A stretch of DNA of 64,000 nucleotides, from NCBI GenBank assembly GCA_000955785.1, contig JYOD01000029.1:1-64000 (forward strand), written 5' to 3'. Source of the DNA: Burkholderiaceae bacterium 16. GTDB lineage: Bacteria > Pseudomonadota > Gammaproteobacteria > Burkholderiales > Burkholderiaceae. Both the position numbers and the translations under genes were made by a program. The notes below the pieces were generated by a model, which was not told the DNA's origin, ran no database searches, and was given only the letters and a program-made list of their open reading frames with translations. Positions 41,946 through 51,758 of the stretch are shown one piece after another; position 1 is the stretch's first letter; the number at the start of each line of letters is the position of its first letter.

Positions 41946-43226
41946 ATGCATGTGATCGTCATCGGCGCCGGCGTGATCGGCGTCTGCTCCGCCTGGTACC
42001 TGCGCGAAGCCGGCTTCGAAGTGACCGTGGTTGAACGGCGCGCCGCGCCGGCGCAGGAATCCAGCTTCGGCAATGCCGGCGTGATCGCGCCCGGCTACGT
42101 TACCCCGTGGGCCGCGCCCGGCATGCCGGGCAAGGTGCTGCGCAACCTCTTTGCCAGCACCTCGCCCGTGCTGTTCCGGCCCAGCGCCGATCCGGCCATG
42201 TGGCGCTGGATCGCGCGCTGGCTGGGCGAATGCACGCTGGAGCGCTACCGCGTCAACAAGCTGCGCATGCAGCGCCTGGCCTTCTACAGCCGGGACTGCC
42301 TGCACACGCTGCGCAGCCAGCTGGGGATCGACTACGAGCAGTCGCAGGGCTACCTGCAACTGTTCCGCACCGAGCGCGACCGGGGCCTGGCCGAACCGGC
42401 GCTGGCCTTGCTGCGCGAGCACAAGGTGCCGCACCGGCTGGTCGATGCCGACGGCTGCCGGCGCATCGAGCCCGGCCTCACCACCGACACGCCGCTGGCG
42501 GGCGGGCTGCACTTGCCCGAGGACGAATCCGGCAATTGCCCGATGTTCGTGCGCCGGCTGCGCGTGCTGGCGGAAGCCGCCGGCGTGCGCTTCGTCATGG
42601 ACTGCCATGCCTGTGCGCCGCGGCCGCTGCCGGGCGGCAAACTCGCGCTGGACCTGCGCGCCGGCGCTGCCGGCGCCATGCGCGAAACACTCACCGCCGA
42701 TCGCGTATTGGTCAGCGCCGGCGTCGCCAGCGCCGCCTTGCTGCGTCCGCTTGGCCTGCGCATCCCGCTCTACCCGGTCAAAGGCTACTCCGCCACGGTG
42801 CAGGTCAGCGACGAACTGCAGGCGCCGCTGGCCGCGCTGATGGACGAGTCGTACAAGGTGGCCATCACGCGCATGGGCAACCGCATGCGGATTGCCGGCA
42901 CCGCCGAACTCGGCTCGCGCAAGCTCGACCTGCGCCCCGCGGCCATCAACACCTTGCTCAAGGCGGCGCGCGACTGGTTTCCCGTCGCCGGCCACTATGA
43001 CAACGCCACGCTATGGGCCGGCGCCCGCCCCATGCTGCCTGACGGCCCGCCGCTGATTGGCGCCACCGCCGTGCCCGGCCTTTTTCTCAACCTGGGTCAC
43101 GGCTCCACGGGCTGGGCCATGGCATGCGGCTCCGGCCGCATCGCCGCCGACCTGATCGCGGGCAACCGCCCCGGCATCGACCTGGACGGCCTGACCCCCG
43201 CCCGCTACGGCTTAGGCCCGCGCTGA
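41946..43226 (+). CDS. D-amino-acid dehydrogenase-like FAD oxidoreductase
   Basis: The 426-residue protein begins MHVIVIGAGVIGVCSAWYLR (FAD-binding Rossmann motif) and has the DadA hallmarks FGNAGVIAPGYVTPWAAPGM, YPVKGYSATVQV and LFLNLGHGSTGWAMACGSGR at the C-terminal FAD contact. DadA deaminates D-amino acids and passes electrons to the respiratory chain at the inner membrane. The ATG at 41946 follows GGAG. Lying just after the TRAP genes, it is probably the last enzyme of the catabolic island, using the amino acid released by amidase or hydantoinase action. It is possible that the substrate is some other secondary or N-substituted amine, since the family is broad. Confidence 0.85.
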   Translation: MHVIVIGAGVIGVCSAWYLREAGFEVTVVERRAAPAQESSFGNAGVIAPGYVTPWAAPGMPGKVLRNLFASTSPVLFRPSADPAMWRWIARWLGECTLERYRVNKLRMQRLAFYSRDCLHTLRSQLGIDYEQSQGYLQLFRTERDRGLAEPALALLREHKVPHRLVDADGCRRIEPGLTTDTPLAGGLHLPEDESGNCPMFVRRLRVLAEAAGVRFVMDCHACAPRPLPGGKLALDLRAGAAGAMRETLTADRVLVSAGVASAALLRPLGLRIPLYPVKGYSATVQVSDELQAPLAALMDESYKVAITRMGNRMRIAGTAELGSRKLDLRPAAINTLLKAARDWFPVAGHYDNATLWAGARPMLPDGPPLIGATAVPGLFLNLGHGSTGWAMACGSGRIAADLIAGNRPGIDLDGLTPARYGLGPR

Positions 43227-43228
43227 CC

Positions 43229-44863
43229 ATGCAAACCCCTACCCAGATTCCGCCCACGCACGCGCCAGCCACGGTGCTGCCCGCCGACGCCTGGCTGCCC
43301 CTGGACACTGCCAGCGCCAGCGAGATCCCGCTTTACGACGTGGCGGCCATCCGCCACGTCGAGGCCACCGCCATGGCCAGCCTGCCCGCCTTCGAACTGA
43401 TGACGCGGGCAGGACATACCGCGGCCGCCTGGCTGGCGCACCATGCCCCGGCTGGCCCGCTGCTGTTGCTGGCCGGCCCCGGCAACAACGGCGGCGACGC
43501 ATTGGTGGCCGCCACCCGTCTGCACCAGGCCGGGCGCCAGGTCCAGGTGTGGCTGACAGCCGAGCCCGATCGCCTGCCCGCCGACGCCGGCCGCGCCTGG
43601 CTCGAGGCGCGCGCGGCGGGCGTCACGCTGCGCGCGGTGCCGGAGACGGCCTGCCACGGCACCCTGCCTGCGATTCCCGGGGATACCCGCGTGCTGGTCG
43701 ACGGCCTGCTCGGCATCGGCCTGAACCGCGCCGCCGATGGCTTCATGGCCCAGTGGATCGCGCATCTGGCGGACTCAGGGCTGCCGGTGTTCGCGCTCGA
43801 TATCCCGAGCGGGCTGTTCGCCGATACCGGCGCCGGCGCGCCGGCGGTCCGCGCCTGCCGCACGCTGACCTTCATTGCGGCCAAACCGGGCCTGCTGACG
43901 CTCGATGGGCGCGATTGCGCGGGTGAAGTCGATATCGCCCCGCTGGGCCTGCCCTACCCCCCGACCCAGCCGGCCTGCGCCACGGTCAACGTGCCGGCTT
44001 CGTTCGCCAGCGCACTGCCCGCGCGCCGCCATGCCACCAACAAAGGCACGTTCGGCTCGCTCGCCGTGATCGGCGGCGGCATCGGCATGACCGGCGCGCC
44101 GCTGCTCGGCGCGCGCGCGGCGCTGCACCTTGGCGCCGGGCGCGTGCACATCGGCTTCCTGGCGCAGCCCGCGCCGCTGCTCGACCCCGTGCACCCGGAA
44201 CTGATGCTGCACCCGATCGCGGAGATCGCGCTGTCTGCCATGTCCGCGCTGGTGGTCGGCCCGGGCATGGGCACCGGCACGGCGGCACGCGAGCAGTTCG
44301 CGCAACTGCTGCACGGCAGCGCCTGCGCCGCCGAGTTGCCCGCCCTGGTACTGGACGCCGACGCGCTGAACCTGCTCGCCTCGGATGCCGCGCTCGCTGC
44401 CATGCTGGAGGGCAGCCCGCTGGTGCGCGTGATGACACCCCACCCGCTCGAAGCCGCCCGGCTGGCCGGCCTCGGCGTGGCGGACATCCAGCGCGACCGC
44501 CTGGCGGCGGCACGCTTGCTGGCTACGCAATGGCAGGCCGTGATCGTGCTCAAAGGCTCCGGCACAGTGATCGCGGCGCCACCGGACGCCGGCGGCAACG
44601 TAGCGCTGTCGGTCAACCCGACCGGCAACGCCGGGCTGGCGACTGCCGGCACCGGCGACGTGCTGGCCGGCATGATCGGCGCCCTGCTCGCCCAGGGCAT
44701 GCCGGCGCTACAGGCCGCGCAGACGGCGGTCTGGCTGCACGGACGCGCCGCCGACCACCTGGTGGCGCACGGCACCGGCCCCGCCGGCCTCACCGCCAGC
44801 GAGCTCTACACGCCGATGCGCAGCCTGTTCAATGCCTTGCTGCGAGGTCCGCGCGGCACATGA
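43229..44863 (+). CDS. nnr: Bifunctional NAD(P)H-hydrate epimerase / ADP-dependent NAD(P)H-hydrate dehydratase
   Basis: The 544-residue protein has an N-terminal YjeF_N epimerase domain (about 40-250; LLLLAGPGNNGGDALVAATR, VFALDIPSGLFADTG) and a C-terminal ribokinase-like dehydratase domain (about 270-535; GSLAVIGGGIGMTGAPLLGA, ALVLDADALNLLA, VRVMTPHPLEAARLAG, NAGLATAGTGDVLAGMIGAL). It repairs hydrated NADH and NADPH in the cytoplasm. The ATG at 43229 is two bases after the DadA-like stop. The stop overlaps the EamA start by ATGA. It belongs to metabolite repair and may be linked to the upstream genes only by position. Confidence 0.95.
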   Translation: MQTPTQIPPTHAPATVLPADAWLPLDTASASEIPLYDVAAIRHVEATAMASLPAFELMTRAGHTAAAWLAHHAPAGPLLLLAGPGNNGGDALVAATRLHQAGRQVQVWLTAEPDRLPADAGRAWLEARAAGVTLRAVPETACHGTLPAIPGDTRVLVDGLLGIGLNRAADGFMAQWIAHLADSGLPVFALDIPSGLFADTGAGAPAVRACRTLTFIAAKPGLLTLDGRDCAGEVDIAPLGLPYPPTQPACATVNVPASFASALPARRHATNKGTFGSLAVIGGGIGMTGAPLLGARAALHLGAGRVHIGFLAQPAPLLDPVHPELMLHPIAEIALSAMSALVVGPGMGTGTAAREQFAQLLHGSACAAELPALVLDADALNLLASDAALAAMLEGSPLVRVMTPHPLEAARLAGLGVADIQRDRLAAARLLATQWQAVIVLKGSGTVIAAPPDAGGNVALSVNPTGNAGLATAGTGDVLAGMIGALLAQGMPALQAAQTAVWLHGRAADHLVAHGTGPAGLTASELYTPMRSLFNALLRGPRGT

Positions 44864-45831
44864 ACAAGGCCACCGACAGCGTTGCGCATCTGTCCGCCGC
44901 AAGCGCCACGGCCGCTTCGCCCGCCCGGCGCCAGCTGCTCACCGGCATCGCCCTGCTGGTGCTCGGCCAGTGGATCCTCAGCCTGCTGGACGCCAGCAGC
45001 AAAACGTTGACGCAGCAAGGCCTGCCGGTGGCAGCGGTAGCCTGGGTGCGCTATGTCGGCCATGTGATCGCCGTCTTCCTGCTGCTCGGGCCGGCGCGCT
45101 TCCGCCAGCAATGGCGTCCGGTGAAGCCGGGCCTGCAATGGCTGCGCGGCGGGCTGATGCTGGTTTCGACCCTGGTGTTCTTCAGCGTGCTCAAGCTGAT
45201 GCCGCTGGCCGAGGCCACCGCGCTCAATTTCTGTGCCCCGCTCTTTGTGGTGGCGCTGTCGCCCTGGCTGCTGGGCGAGCGGCCGGGGCGGCATGCGCGC
45301 ATCAGCCGCTGGAGTGGCGTGGCGATCGGCTTCGCCGGCATGCTGATCGTGGTGCGGCCGGGCGGCGAACTGAGCGGGGCGGGCATTGCGCTGGGCCTGC
45401 TGTCTGCGCTTGTGTTCGCGCTGATGCAAATGCTGACGCGGCGCATCGCGACGCACGACGCCCCCATGACCACCCTGATCCAGAGTGGCGTCACCGGCGC
45501 CGCCCTGACCACGCTGCTGGTGCCCTTTTTCTGGTTCCAGGCGGCGCCCACGCCCCTGCAAGCGGTGCTGCTGGTGAGCACCGGCATTACCGGTTCGGTT
45601 GGGCATTATTTTGTGATCCGGGCGTTCCAGTACGCCGATGCCTCGTTTCTCAGCCCCTTCCTCTATTTGCAGATCCTGTCGGCCACGACGATCGGCTACC
45701 TGGCATTCGGCCAGTTGCCGGACTGGATCACGGCGCTGGGCGTGGCGGTGATCTGCGTCGGCGGCGTTTGCGTGGCGGGAGGGGAATCGGCGTTGCGCGC
45801 GGTCGCCCGCCGGCTTGATCGCCCGGGCTGA
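44860..45831 (+). CDS. EamA/RhaT-family (DMT) transporter
   Basis: The 323-residue protein has ten transmembrane helices in two EamA repeats. The first repeat includes LPVAAVAWVRYVGHVIAVFL and LMPLAEATALNFCAPLFVVA, and the second ITGSVGHYFVIRAFQYADAS with LSPFLYLQILSATTIGYLAF. Such proteins export or import amino acids, riboflavin or other small metabolites; the substrate cannot be assigned. Translation is coupled to the upstream gene through the ATGA overlap at 44860-44863. Confidence 0.9.
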   Translation: MNKATDSVAHLSAASATAASPARRQLLTGIALLVLGQWILSLLDASSKTLTQQGLPVAAVAWVRYVGHVIAVFLLLGPARFRQQWRPVKPGLQWLRGGLMLVSTLVFFSVLKLMPLAEATALNFCAPLFVVALSPWLLGERPGRHARISRWSGVAIGFAGMLIVVRPGGELSGAGIALGLLSALVFALMQMLTRRIATHDAPMTTLIQSGVTGAALTTLLVPFFWFQAAPTPLQAVLLVSTGITGSVGHYFVIRAFQYADASFLSPFLYLQILSATTIGYLAFGQLPDWITALGVAVICVGGVCVAGGESALRAVARRLDRPG

Positions 45832-46067
45832 TGTCAGAACACCACCGACAGCCGGACAGGCTTCGCCCTGCTATTGTTTCTGCTAATGGCATTAATGCCG
45901 TGCCTTGCTGCCAAATCCTAAAGTCACGCCAAAAGTGCGCGTTATACTTAAGCCGCTCCCGACGGCCGGACCAGGCCCACCAAACGGCCTGCCCGGGAGT
46001 AATAAAATATGGCTGAAACCTAGCTTAGAACGGTACTTCCGCGCTGGCCTTCAAGAATTACGCACGC
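45832..46067 (+). promoter_or_regulatory. Intergenic region with possible pgi promoter
   Basis: This 236-base stretch has no gene. A TATACT box at 45943-45948 resembles a -10 element about 120 bases before pgi, but no good -35 is visible. The region is less GC-rich than its surroundings. Confidence 0.4.
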
Positions 46068-47714
46068 ATGCCCACAGACCTACACGCCTGGCACTCTCTC
46101 CTGCAACATCACGACGCCATTCGCGAGACGCCGATGCGCGAGTGGTTCGCCGACGGCTCCGCCAGCCAACGCGTCAAGCAGTTCTCGCTGGAGGCGGCAG
46201 GCCTGTATCTCGACTACGCGAAAAACCGCATCACGCCGCAGACCATGGCGTTGCTGATGCAACTGGCGGACGAAGCCGGCGTACCCAAGCGCCGGGATGC
46301 CATGTTCGCGGGCGACCACATCAACGCCACAGAGGACCGCGCGGTGCTGCACATTGCGTTGCGCGCCGGTCCCGACGCAAGCTTCAAGGTGGATGGCAAG
46401 ACGGTGATGCCCGCCATTCACGACGTACTGGAACGCATGCGGGTGTTCTCGGAACGCGTGCGCAGCGGCGACTGGACCGGCGCCACGGGCAAGCGCATCA
46501 CGGACGTCATCAATATCGGCATCGGCGGCTCGGACCTCGGCCCGCGCATGGTGTGCCGCGCGCTCTCGCACCTGGCCGGCAACGGGCCGCGCATGCATTT
46601 CGTCTCGAATGTGGACGGCACCGAGCTGGCCGAAACCCTGGACCGGCTCGACCCGGAGCAGACCCTGGTGATTGTCTGCTCGAAGACCTTCACCACGCTG
46701 GAAACCATGGCCAATGCCTGTAGCGCGCGCCAGTGGTTCCTCGACAGGGGCGTGGCCAAGGACCAGCTGGCCAGCCATTTTGCCGCCGTATCGACCAACG
46801 TGGAGGCGGTGCGCGCTTTCGGCATCAACCCCGCGCACATGTTCGAATTCTGGGACTGGATCGGCGGGCGCTTCTCGCTGTGGTCCTCGGTCGGGCTGTC
46901 GATCGCGCTGGCCGTGGGCTTCGACGCCTTCGCCGAGCTGCTGGCCGGCGGCCGCGCCATGGATGAGCATTTCACCAGTGCGCCGCTGGAGCGCAACATG
47001 CCGGTCGTGCTGGGGATGATCGGCATCTGGTACCGCAATTTCTTCGGCATGCCAACCAGTTGCATGGCACCGTATTCGACCTCGCTCGAATTGTTTCCCG
47101 CCTTCCTGCAGCAACTGGAAATGGAGAGCAACGGCAAATCCGTCCAACTGGATGGCCGGCACGTGCGCGCCCATACCGCGCCGGTGGTCTGGGGCTCCGC
47201 CGGCACCAACGGCCAGCATGCTTATTTCCAGCTGATCCACCAGGGCTCGCAGATCGTGCCGGTGGATTTCGTGGCGCCGCTGCGGCCCCCGCGCGTCCTG
47301 CCCGGCCATCATGCCAAGCTGCTTGCCAATTGCTTTGCCCAGGCCGAGGCGCTCATGCGCGGACGCACCGCGGAGGAACTGCGCGCGAGCGGCCTGAGCG
47401 ATGAAATCCGCATCGCCCACATGGTGTTCGAGGGCAATCGCCCAAGCAACACGCTGCTGGTGGAAGACGTCACGCCGCACACGCTCGGCGCGCTGATCGC
47501 GCTCTATGAGCACCGCACCTTTGTGCAGGGTGTGGTGTGGAACATCAATTCATTCGACCAGTGGGGCGTGGAACTGGGCAAGATCCTGGCCAAGCCGATC
47601 GAATGCGAACTCACTGGCGACGCCAACGCGGCCGCCAGTGGCCAGGAGCCCGCGCAAGATGCCTCCACCAGCGCCCTGATCGCGCGGGCGCGGGCGGCAC
47701 TGGGCAACGCCTGA
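46068..47714 (+). CDS. pgi: Glucose-6-phosphate isomerase
   Basis: The 548-residue enzyme interconverts glucose-6-phosphate and fructose-6-phosphate. Motifs in order are INIGIGGSDLGPRMV (phosphate site), VIVCSKTFTTLETMANA, EFWDWIGGRFSLWSSVGLSI, GSAGTNGQHAYFQLIHQGSQ (catalytic His and Gln) and EHRTFVQGVVWNINSFDQWG with VELGK at the C-terminus. The length is usual for the bacterial enzyme. The start at 46068 gives the expected N-terminus. It is convergent with ybbA, 17 bases apart. Confidence 0.97.
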   Translation: MPTDLHAWHSLLQHHDAIRETPMREWFADGSASQRVKQFSLEAAGLYLDYAKNRITPQTMALLMQLADEAGVPKRRDAMFAGDHINATEDRAVLHIALRAGPDASFKVDGKTVMPAIHDVLERMRVFSERVRSGDWTGATGKRITDVINIGIGGSDLGPRMVCRALSHLAGNGPRMHFVSNVDGTELAETLDRLDPEQTLVIVCSKTFTTLETMANACSARQWFLDRGVAKDQLASHFAAVSTNVEAVRAFGINPAHMFEFWDWIGGRFSLWSSVGLSIALAVGFDAFAELLAGGRAMDEHFTSAPLERNMPVVLGMIGIWYRNFFGMPTSCMAPYSTSLELFPAFLQQLEMESNGKSVQLDGRHVRAHTAPVVWGSAGTNGQHAYFQLIHQGSQIVPVDFVAPLRPPRVLPGHHAKLLANCFAQAEALMRGRTAEELRASGLSDEIRIAHMVFEGNRPSNTLLVEDVTPHTLGALIALYEHRTFVQGVVWNINSFDQWGVELGKILAKPIECELTGDANAAASGQEPAQDASTSALIARARAALGNA

Positions 47715-47731
47715 CACCGGGCCGCCCCTCC

Positions 47732-48430
47732 CTACACCGGGGCCGTCATCCATTCGTCGCTGGCCACGCGGCCGGCGTCGATGGTCAGGATGCGCCCGCA
47801 GCGGGCTGCCACGGAGCGATCGTGCGTGACCAGCACCAGCGTTGAGCCGGCATCGCGATTGAGTTCGAACATCAACGCAATCACGGCCTCGCCGGTAGCC
47901 GTGTCCAGACTGCCGGTAGGCTCATCGGCAAAGAGAATATCGGGACGCGCCACAAAGGCGCGCGCCAGCGCCACGCGCTGCTGCTCGCCGCCGGAGAGCG
48001 TGCGCGGATAGTGGGACAGGCGCCCGCCCAACCCTACCCGCGCAAGCATGTCGGCGGCGCGCTCGCGTACGCCGGCGGTTTCGCCGCGCAGCTCCAGCGG
48101 CAGCATCACGTTTTCCAGGGCATTCAGGTGCCCGACCAGCTGGAAAGACTGGAACACAAAGCCCACATGGCGCCCGCGCTGCGCGGCCCGCTGGTCCTCG
48201 TCGAGCTGGAACAGATCCTGCCCATTGAGCCTGACGGTGCCCGTGGTAGGCAGGTCCAGGCCCGCCAGCAAGCCAAGCAGGGTTGACTTGCCCGAGCCGG
48301 ATGCGCCGACAATGGCCAGCGTTTCGCCGGGCGTGACGGAAAACGTGACGTCATGCAAAATCGTCAGCGAACCCGTCGTGTCGGCTACGGTCTTTCCTAA
48401 TGACTCGACTGCAAGAATGGATGAAGACAT
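47732..48430 (-). CDS. ybbA: ABC transporter ATP-binding protein, YbbA/LolD-like
   Basis: The 232-residue ATPase has Walker [10 protein letters not shown] (residues 42-50), Q-loop FQSFQLV, signature [17 protein letters not shown], and Walker [13 protein letters not shown]. By sequence and by its divergence from tesA it matches E. coli YbbA, which works with the membrane protein YbbP. No permease gene is adjacent here, so the partner must be elsewhere. Its ATG (48430-48428) shares the bases CATG with the tesA ATG on the other strand; an in-frame upstream extension has no homology and would run into tesA. Confidence 0.88.
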   Translation of the reverse strand: MSSSILAVESLGKTVADTTGSLTILHDVTFSVTPGETLAIVGASGSGKSTLLGLLAGLDLPTTGTVRLNGQDLFQLDEDQRAAQRGRHVGFVFQSFQLVGHLNALENVMLPLELRGETAGVRERAADMLARVGLGGRLSHYPRTLSGGEQQRVALARAFVARPDILFADEPTGSLDTATGEAVIALMFELNRDAGSTLVLVTHDRSVAARCGRILTIDAGRVASDEWMTAPV

Positions 48431-49100
48431 GAGCAAGAAGTTCTGGTGCGGTTGGCGAAAGCTGGCGCTGGCGGTGTGCACGGCCACGCTGCTGCCTGCG
48501 GCGGCGTCGATGGCCCGGGCGGCAACACCCGCCATCCTGGTGCTGGGCGACAGCCTGTCGGCGGAATACGGCATCGCGCGCGATGCCGGCTGGGTCAAGC
48601 TGCTGGAGACGCGGCTGCGGGCGGAGCGATTCGATTATAGCGTCGTGAATGCCAGCATCAGCGGCGAGACCACGGTAGGCGGCAAGACACGCCTGCCCGA
48701 CCTGCTGGCGCGGCACCACCCTGCGGTGGTCATCGTCGAACTGGGCGCCAACGATGCCTTGCGCGGCCTGCCGCTGCAGACCACCGAGGCCAACCTTCGC
48801 AGCATCGTCACCAGCGCGCAGCAAGCCAAGGCCGGCGTGCTGCTCGTGGGGATGCGCATCCCGCCCAACTACGGGCCGGACTACACCGAGCGATTCTTCT
48901 CGCTCTACCCCAGGCTGGCCGGCGAATACAAGATCCGGCTGGTGCCCTTCCTGCTGGAGCAGGTCGTCGCCAGGCCAGAGTGGTTCCAGGCTGACCGCAT
49001 TCATCCCACGGCACAAGCGCAGGGCACGCTGCTCGATACCGTCTGGCCGCAGCTCAAGCCACTGCTGAAGGCACCGGCAGCCCGGACCGCGGGGCGCTAA
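48429..49100 (+). CDS. tesA: Periplasmic GDSL esterase / thioesterase I
   Basis: The 223-residue protein has a signal peptide (about 1-31, ending SMARA) and the SGNH-hydrolase blocks: ILVLGDSLSAEYGI (nucleophile Ser42), ISGETTVGGKTRLP (Gly block), VIVELGANDALRG (Asn block) and WFQADRIHPTAQAQ (Asp-His pair). It is a periplasmic acyl-CoA thioesterase, lysophospholipase and arylesterase. Its start codon overlaps that of divergent ybbA in the palindrome CATG, which leaves no intergenic space. Each gene's promoter must lie within the other's coding region, unless an alternative start four codons upstream (ATG at 48417) is used. Confidence 0.9.
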   Translation: MSKKFWCGWRKLALAVCTATLLPAAASMARAATPAILVLGDSLSAEYGIARDAGWVKLLETRLRAERFDYSVVNASISGETTVGGKTRLPDLLARHHPAVVIVELGANDALRGLPLQTTEANLRSIVTSAQQAKAGVLLVGMRIPPNYGPDYTERFFSLYPRLAGEYKIRLVPFLLEQVVARPEWFQADRIHPTAQAQGTLLDTVWPQLKPLLKAPAARTAGR

Positions 49101-49128
49101 GCCCTTGCGGCGCGCAAACGCCGCGGAT

Positions 49129-49162
49129 CATGAAAAAGGCGCCCGGAGGCGCCTTTTTCATG
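49129..49162. terminator. Strong bidirectional terminator between tesA and ppiD
   Basis: CATGAAAAAGGCGCC and GGCGCCTTTTTCATG form a perfect 15-pair stem with a CGGA loop. A and T tracts inside the arms give U-runs in both directions. It serves the convergent tesA and ppiD genes. Confidence 0.9.
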
Positions 49163-49176
49163 TTTGCGGGCAGCGA

Positions 49177-51126
49177 TTACTGCGCGCCAGCACCGCTGGC
49201 GGCACCCGCTTCCGTCGTGGTGGCAGGCTTGAGCAGCTTCACCTTGGCCCGGTCCTTCAGGCTTTCGTAGAAGGCCTCCAGCTGGCTCTGGCCAACCATC
49301 TGCCCCAGTTGCTGGGCCTCGCCCTGGCGTTGCGCGGCATCGGCCTGCGCAGGCTGGCTGACCTTGCCGATGCGATAGATGGCGTAGCCGGCGGCACCAA
49401 GGTCCACGCCCACGAACGCGGGCAGCTTGGCGGTATCGGCCCGCATCACGGCTTCGACCGCCTTCGGCGGCAGGCCATCGGCCTTGGCGCGAGAGACCGT
49501 TACCGGAGCGCCGAAGCCGTCGGCGCCGCCGCTCTTCTTCAACGCCTCGAGACGCTCCGCACCCGCCTTCACGGCGAGCTCAGCCGCCTGCTGGGCGATA
49601 TAGCCTTCACGCACCTTGGCCTGCACGTCTTCAAACTTGCGCACCGTGGCCGGGCGATATTCGACGATACGTGCCGCCACCAGCGTGGTCGGGCCCACCT
49701 GCACGGCTTCGGTATTGCGCTTGTTCTTGACCGAATCGTCGCTGAACACGGCCTTGAGCAGCTTCTCGTTGTTGAGCGGGCTTTGCGCACCCAGCGCCGG
49801 GTTGGGCTGGCGGGTCACGTTGTCGGCGCTCTGGATGGCCAGATTGAACTTGTCCGCAGCGGACTTGAGGCTGTCGGACTGTTCGTAGACCGTGTTGCCG
49901 AACGAATCAGCCAGTTCGGTGTACTTCTTGGCGGCGAGCTGCTTTCGCAATTCGACTTCCAGTTCGGTACGGACCTGGTCGAGCGGCTTGGTTTCGGCAG
50001 CCTTGATGCCGGTGAGCTTGATGATGTGGTAGCCGTAGTCGGTCTCCACCACGTCGCTGATCTGGCCATCCTTGAGCGCATACATCGCATCCTCGAACGG
50101 CTTGACCAGCGCGCCGCGGCCCATGAAGCCGAGGTCGCCGCCCTTCTCCGCGGAGCCCGGATCCTGCGATTGCTTGCGGGCCACATCGGCAAACGTTTCG
50201 GGATGCTTGCGCAGGTCCTCGAGCAGCTTGGTGGCCTTTTCCTTGGCAGCCTGGCGATCCGCCGCCGGGGCATCCTTGGGCGAGCCGATCAGGATATGGC
50301 TGGCGCGGCGCTGCTCTTCCGTGCGGAAGCGCGCGATGTTGCTGTCGTAGTAGGACTTGAGCTCTTCGGGCGTAACCGGCGTCGATGCCGCCAGCGCGTC
50401 GGCCGACAGCACCAGGTATTCGACCTTGGCCTGCTCGGGCACCGAGAACTGCGCCTTGTGGCTGTCGTAGTACGCCTTCAACGCGGCTTCGTCGGGATTG
50501 ACCTTGGCGGCGAATTCGGCCGGCTTGAGCTGCAGCGCCTGCACCTCGCGCTGCTGGTCGCGAATGGCGATCAGGCGGTCGAGCAAGGACTTCGGCACGA
50601 AGGCCGTGGCAGCGATGGAAGTGCCGAGCTGCTGGGTGGCGAGATCGAAACGCATGCGCGCATCGAACTGCTCCGGCGTCATGCCTTGCTGGGCGAGCAG
50701 GTCGACGTAGGCCTTGTCGTCGATGGTGCCGTCCTTCTTCTTCGGCAACTGGGCGATGGCGGGAATGCTGCTGATGGTCTCGAACAGGCGTTCGTTGGAC
50801 ACCGTGAGGTGCTTGTTGGCCACCTCATTGGCCACCACGCGCTGCAGGATCAGCTGGTCGAGCACCTGCTGGCGCGCCAGCGCGCCTTCGAACTGGCGCG
50901 GGTCGTAGTTCGCGCCGAGCATCTGGCGCATGCGCTCGCTCTGGTCACGCACCACGTTATCCACTTCCTGCGCCGTGATGGCGCGGCCATCGACCTTGGC
51001 AAGATCGTGCGAGCTGTCCATGAAACGCGAGTAGCTCTCCACGCCGAAGAACACGAACGACGGGAAGACAAGCACCAGCAGCAGCAAAAGCATCAAGCGC
51101 CGGTTGTTGCGTACGAAATCAAGCAT
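49177..51126 (-). CDS. ppiD: Periplasmic folding chaperone PpiD (SurA/PpiD family)
   Basis: The 649-residue protein has one N-terminal transmembrane anchor (residues 12-30, in [20 protein letters not shown]), an N-terminal SurA-like helical chaperone domain (about 36-240), one parvulin domain (about 265-360, [11 protein letters not shown] to GYHIIKL), and a long C-terminal part. It helps newly exported proteins fold at the exit of the Sec translocon. The gene is transcribed toward the terminator shared with tesA. Upstream of it lie a LysR remnant, two tRNA genes and lon, the usual order in Burkholderiaceae apart from the remnant. Confidence 0.95.
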   Translation of the reverse strand: MLDFVRNNRRLMLLLLLVLVFPSFVFFGVESYSRFMDSSHDLAKVDGRAITAQEVDNVVRDQSERMRQMLGANYDPRQFEGALARQQVLDQLILQRVVANEVANKHLTVSNERLFETISSIPAIAQLPKKKDGTIDDKAYVDLLAQQGMTPEQFDARMRFDLATQQLGTSIAATAFVPKSLLDRLIAIRDQQREVQALQLKPAEFAAKVNPDEAALKAYYDSHKAQFSVPEQAKVEYLVLSADALAASTPVTPEELKSYYDSNIARFRTEEQRRASHILIGSPKDAPAADRQAAKEKATKLLEDLRKHPETFADVARKQSQDPGSAEKGGDLGFMGRGALVKPFEDAMYALKDGQISDVVETDYGYHIIKLTGIKAAETKPLDQVRTELEVELRKQLAAKKYTELADSFGNTVYEQSDSLKSAADKFNLAIQSADNVTRQPNPALGAQSPLNNEKLLKAVFSDDSVKNKRNTEAVQVGPTTLVAARIVEYRPATVRKFEDVQAKVREGYIAQQAAELAVKAGAERLEALKKSGGADGFGAPVTVSRAKADGLPPKAVEAVMRADTAKLPAFVGVDLGAAGYAIYRIGKVSQPAQADAAQRQGEAQQLGQMVGQSQLEAFYESLKDRAKVKLLKPATTTEAGAASGAGAQ

Positions 51127-51289
51127 GCTGACTCAGGAAAAGGGTTGGTACCGAACGGCAAACTCCGGGATTCTATCAGGAGCGGCAAGCTTCACGCGAT
51201 TTGGCGGCCACCACCACCCAGACAACGGCCGGTGCAGCCTCGCCGGGCAATGCCCGATGGCATCCGGCCCGGACAAGAAACCATGCACT

Positions 51290-51695
51290 CCCCGCTGATG
51301 TGGTGGTGGAATTGCCAGGCGGCGAGCGGCTCCGCCACCAGCAGCGCGTGCGCCCCAGGTCTGCCGGATCTTCGGGCACGCCGTTGCGAGCAAGGTATGC
51401 GGGCGACGCCACAAGGCGTACGCCGACCTCGCCGAGCTTGCGCTGGTTGAGTTGCGAATCGGGTTGCGCCCCCATGCGGATCGCGAGATGCGCCAAACTT
51501 CCCACCAGGTCTTCGGTCTGGTTGCTCAGTTGCAGTTCCAGCCGGACCTCCGGATGCTCCGCCATGAAGCCGATCCAGGCCTGGGCCAGCACGCCGTTTG
51601 CGCGGCTCACCGGTGGCCAGGATGCGCACGAGGCCGGCCACCTCGTTGAAGGCGCGGTCGAGCCGCTGTGTGGCCTGTTCGAGCCCCTGCGGCAA
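51290..51695 (-). pseudogene. LysR-family regulator, effector-domain fragment with frameshifts
   Basis: Translated on the minus strand, the pieces read LEQATQRLDRAFNEVAGLVR, then after a frameshift near 51610 ANGVLAQAWIGFMAEHPEVR and LELQLSNQTEDLVGS through LVASPAYLARNGVPEDPADL. After another shift near 51345 comes ALLVAEPLAAWQF. Together this is the linker and ligand-binding domain of a LysR regulator. The N-terminal DNA-binding domain is missing, and two shifts break the frame, so it is a dead gene. A typical LysR gene is about 300 residues; about 135 remain. Confidence 0.75.
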
Positions 51696-51758
51696 GGGAC
51701 GGCATTGCTGTCTCCACACAACCGATGCCGCACTTGCCGCGCCGGAGGAGCAACGTTC

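Noticed and set aside
42107-43000. Plus-strand frame overlapping the DadA-like gene
   Set aside because: It is an Arg/Ala-rich shadow in another frame of a convincing gene.
48048-48428. N-terminal extension of the tesA frame
   Set aside because: It lies opposite the coding region of ybbA and contains no signal peptide; the signal peptide starts at 48429.
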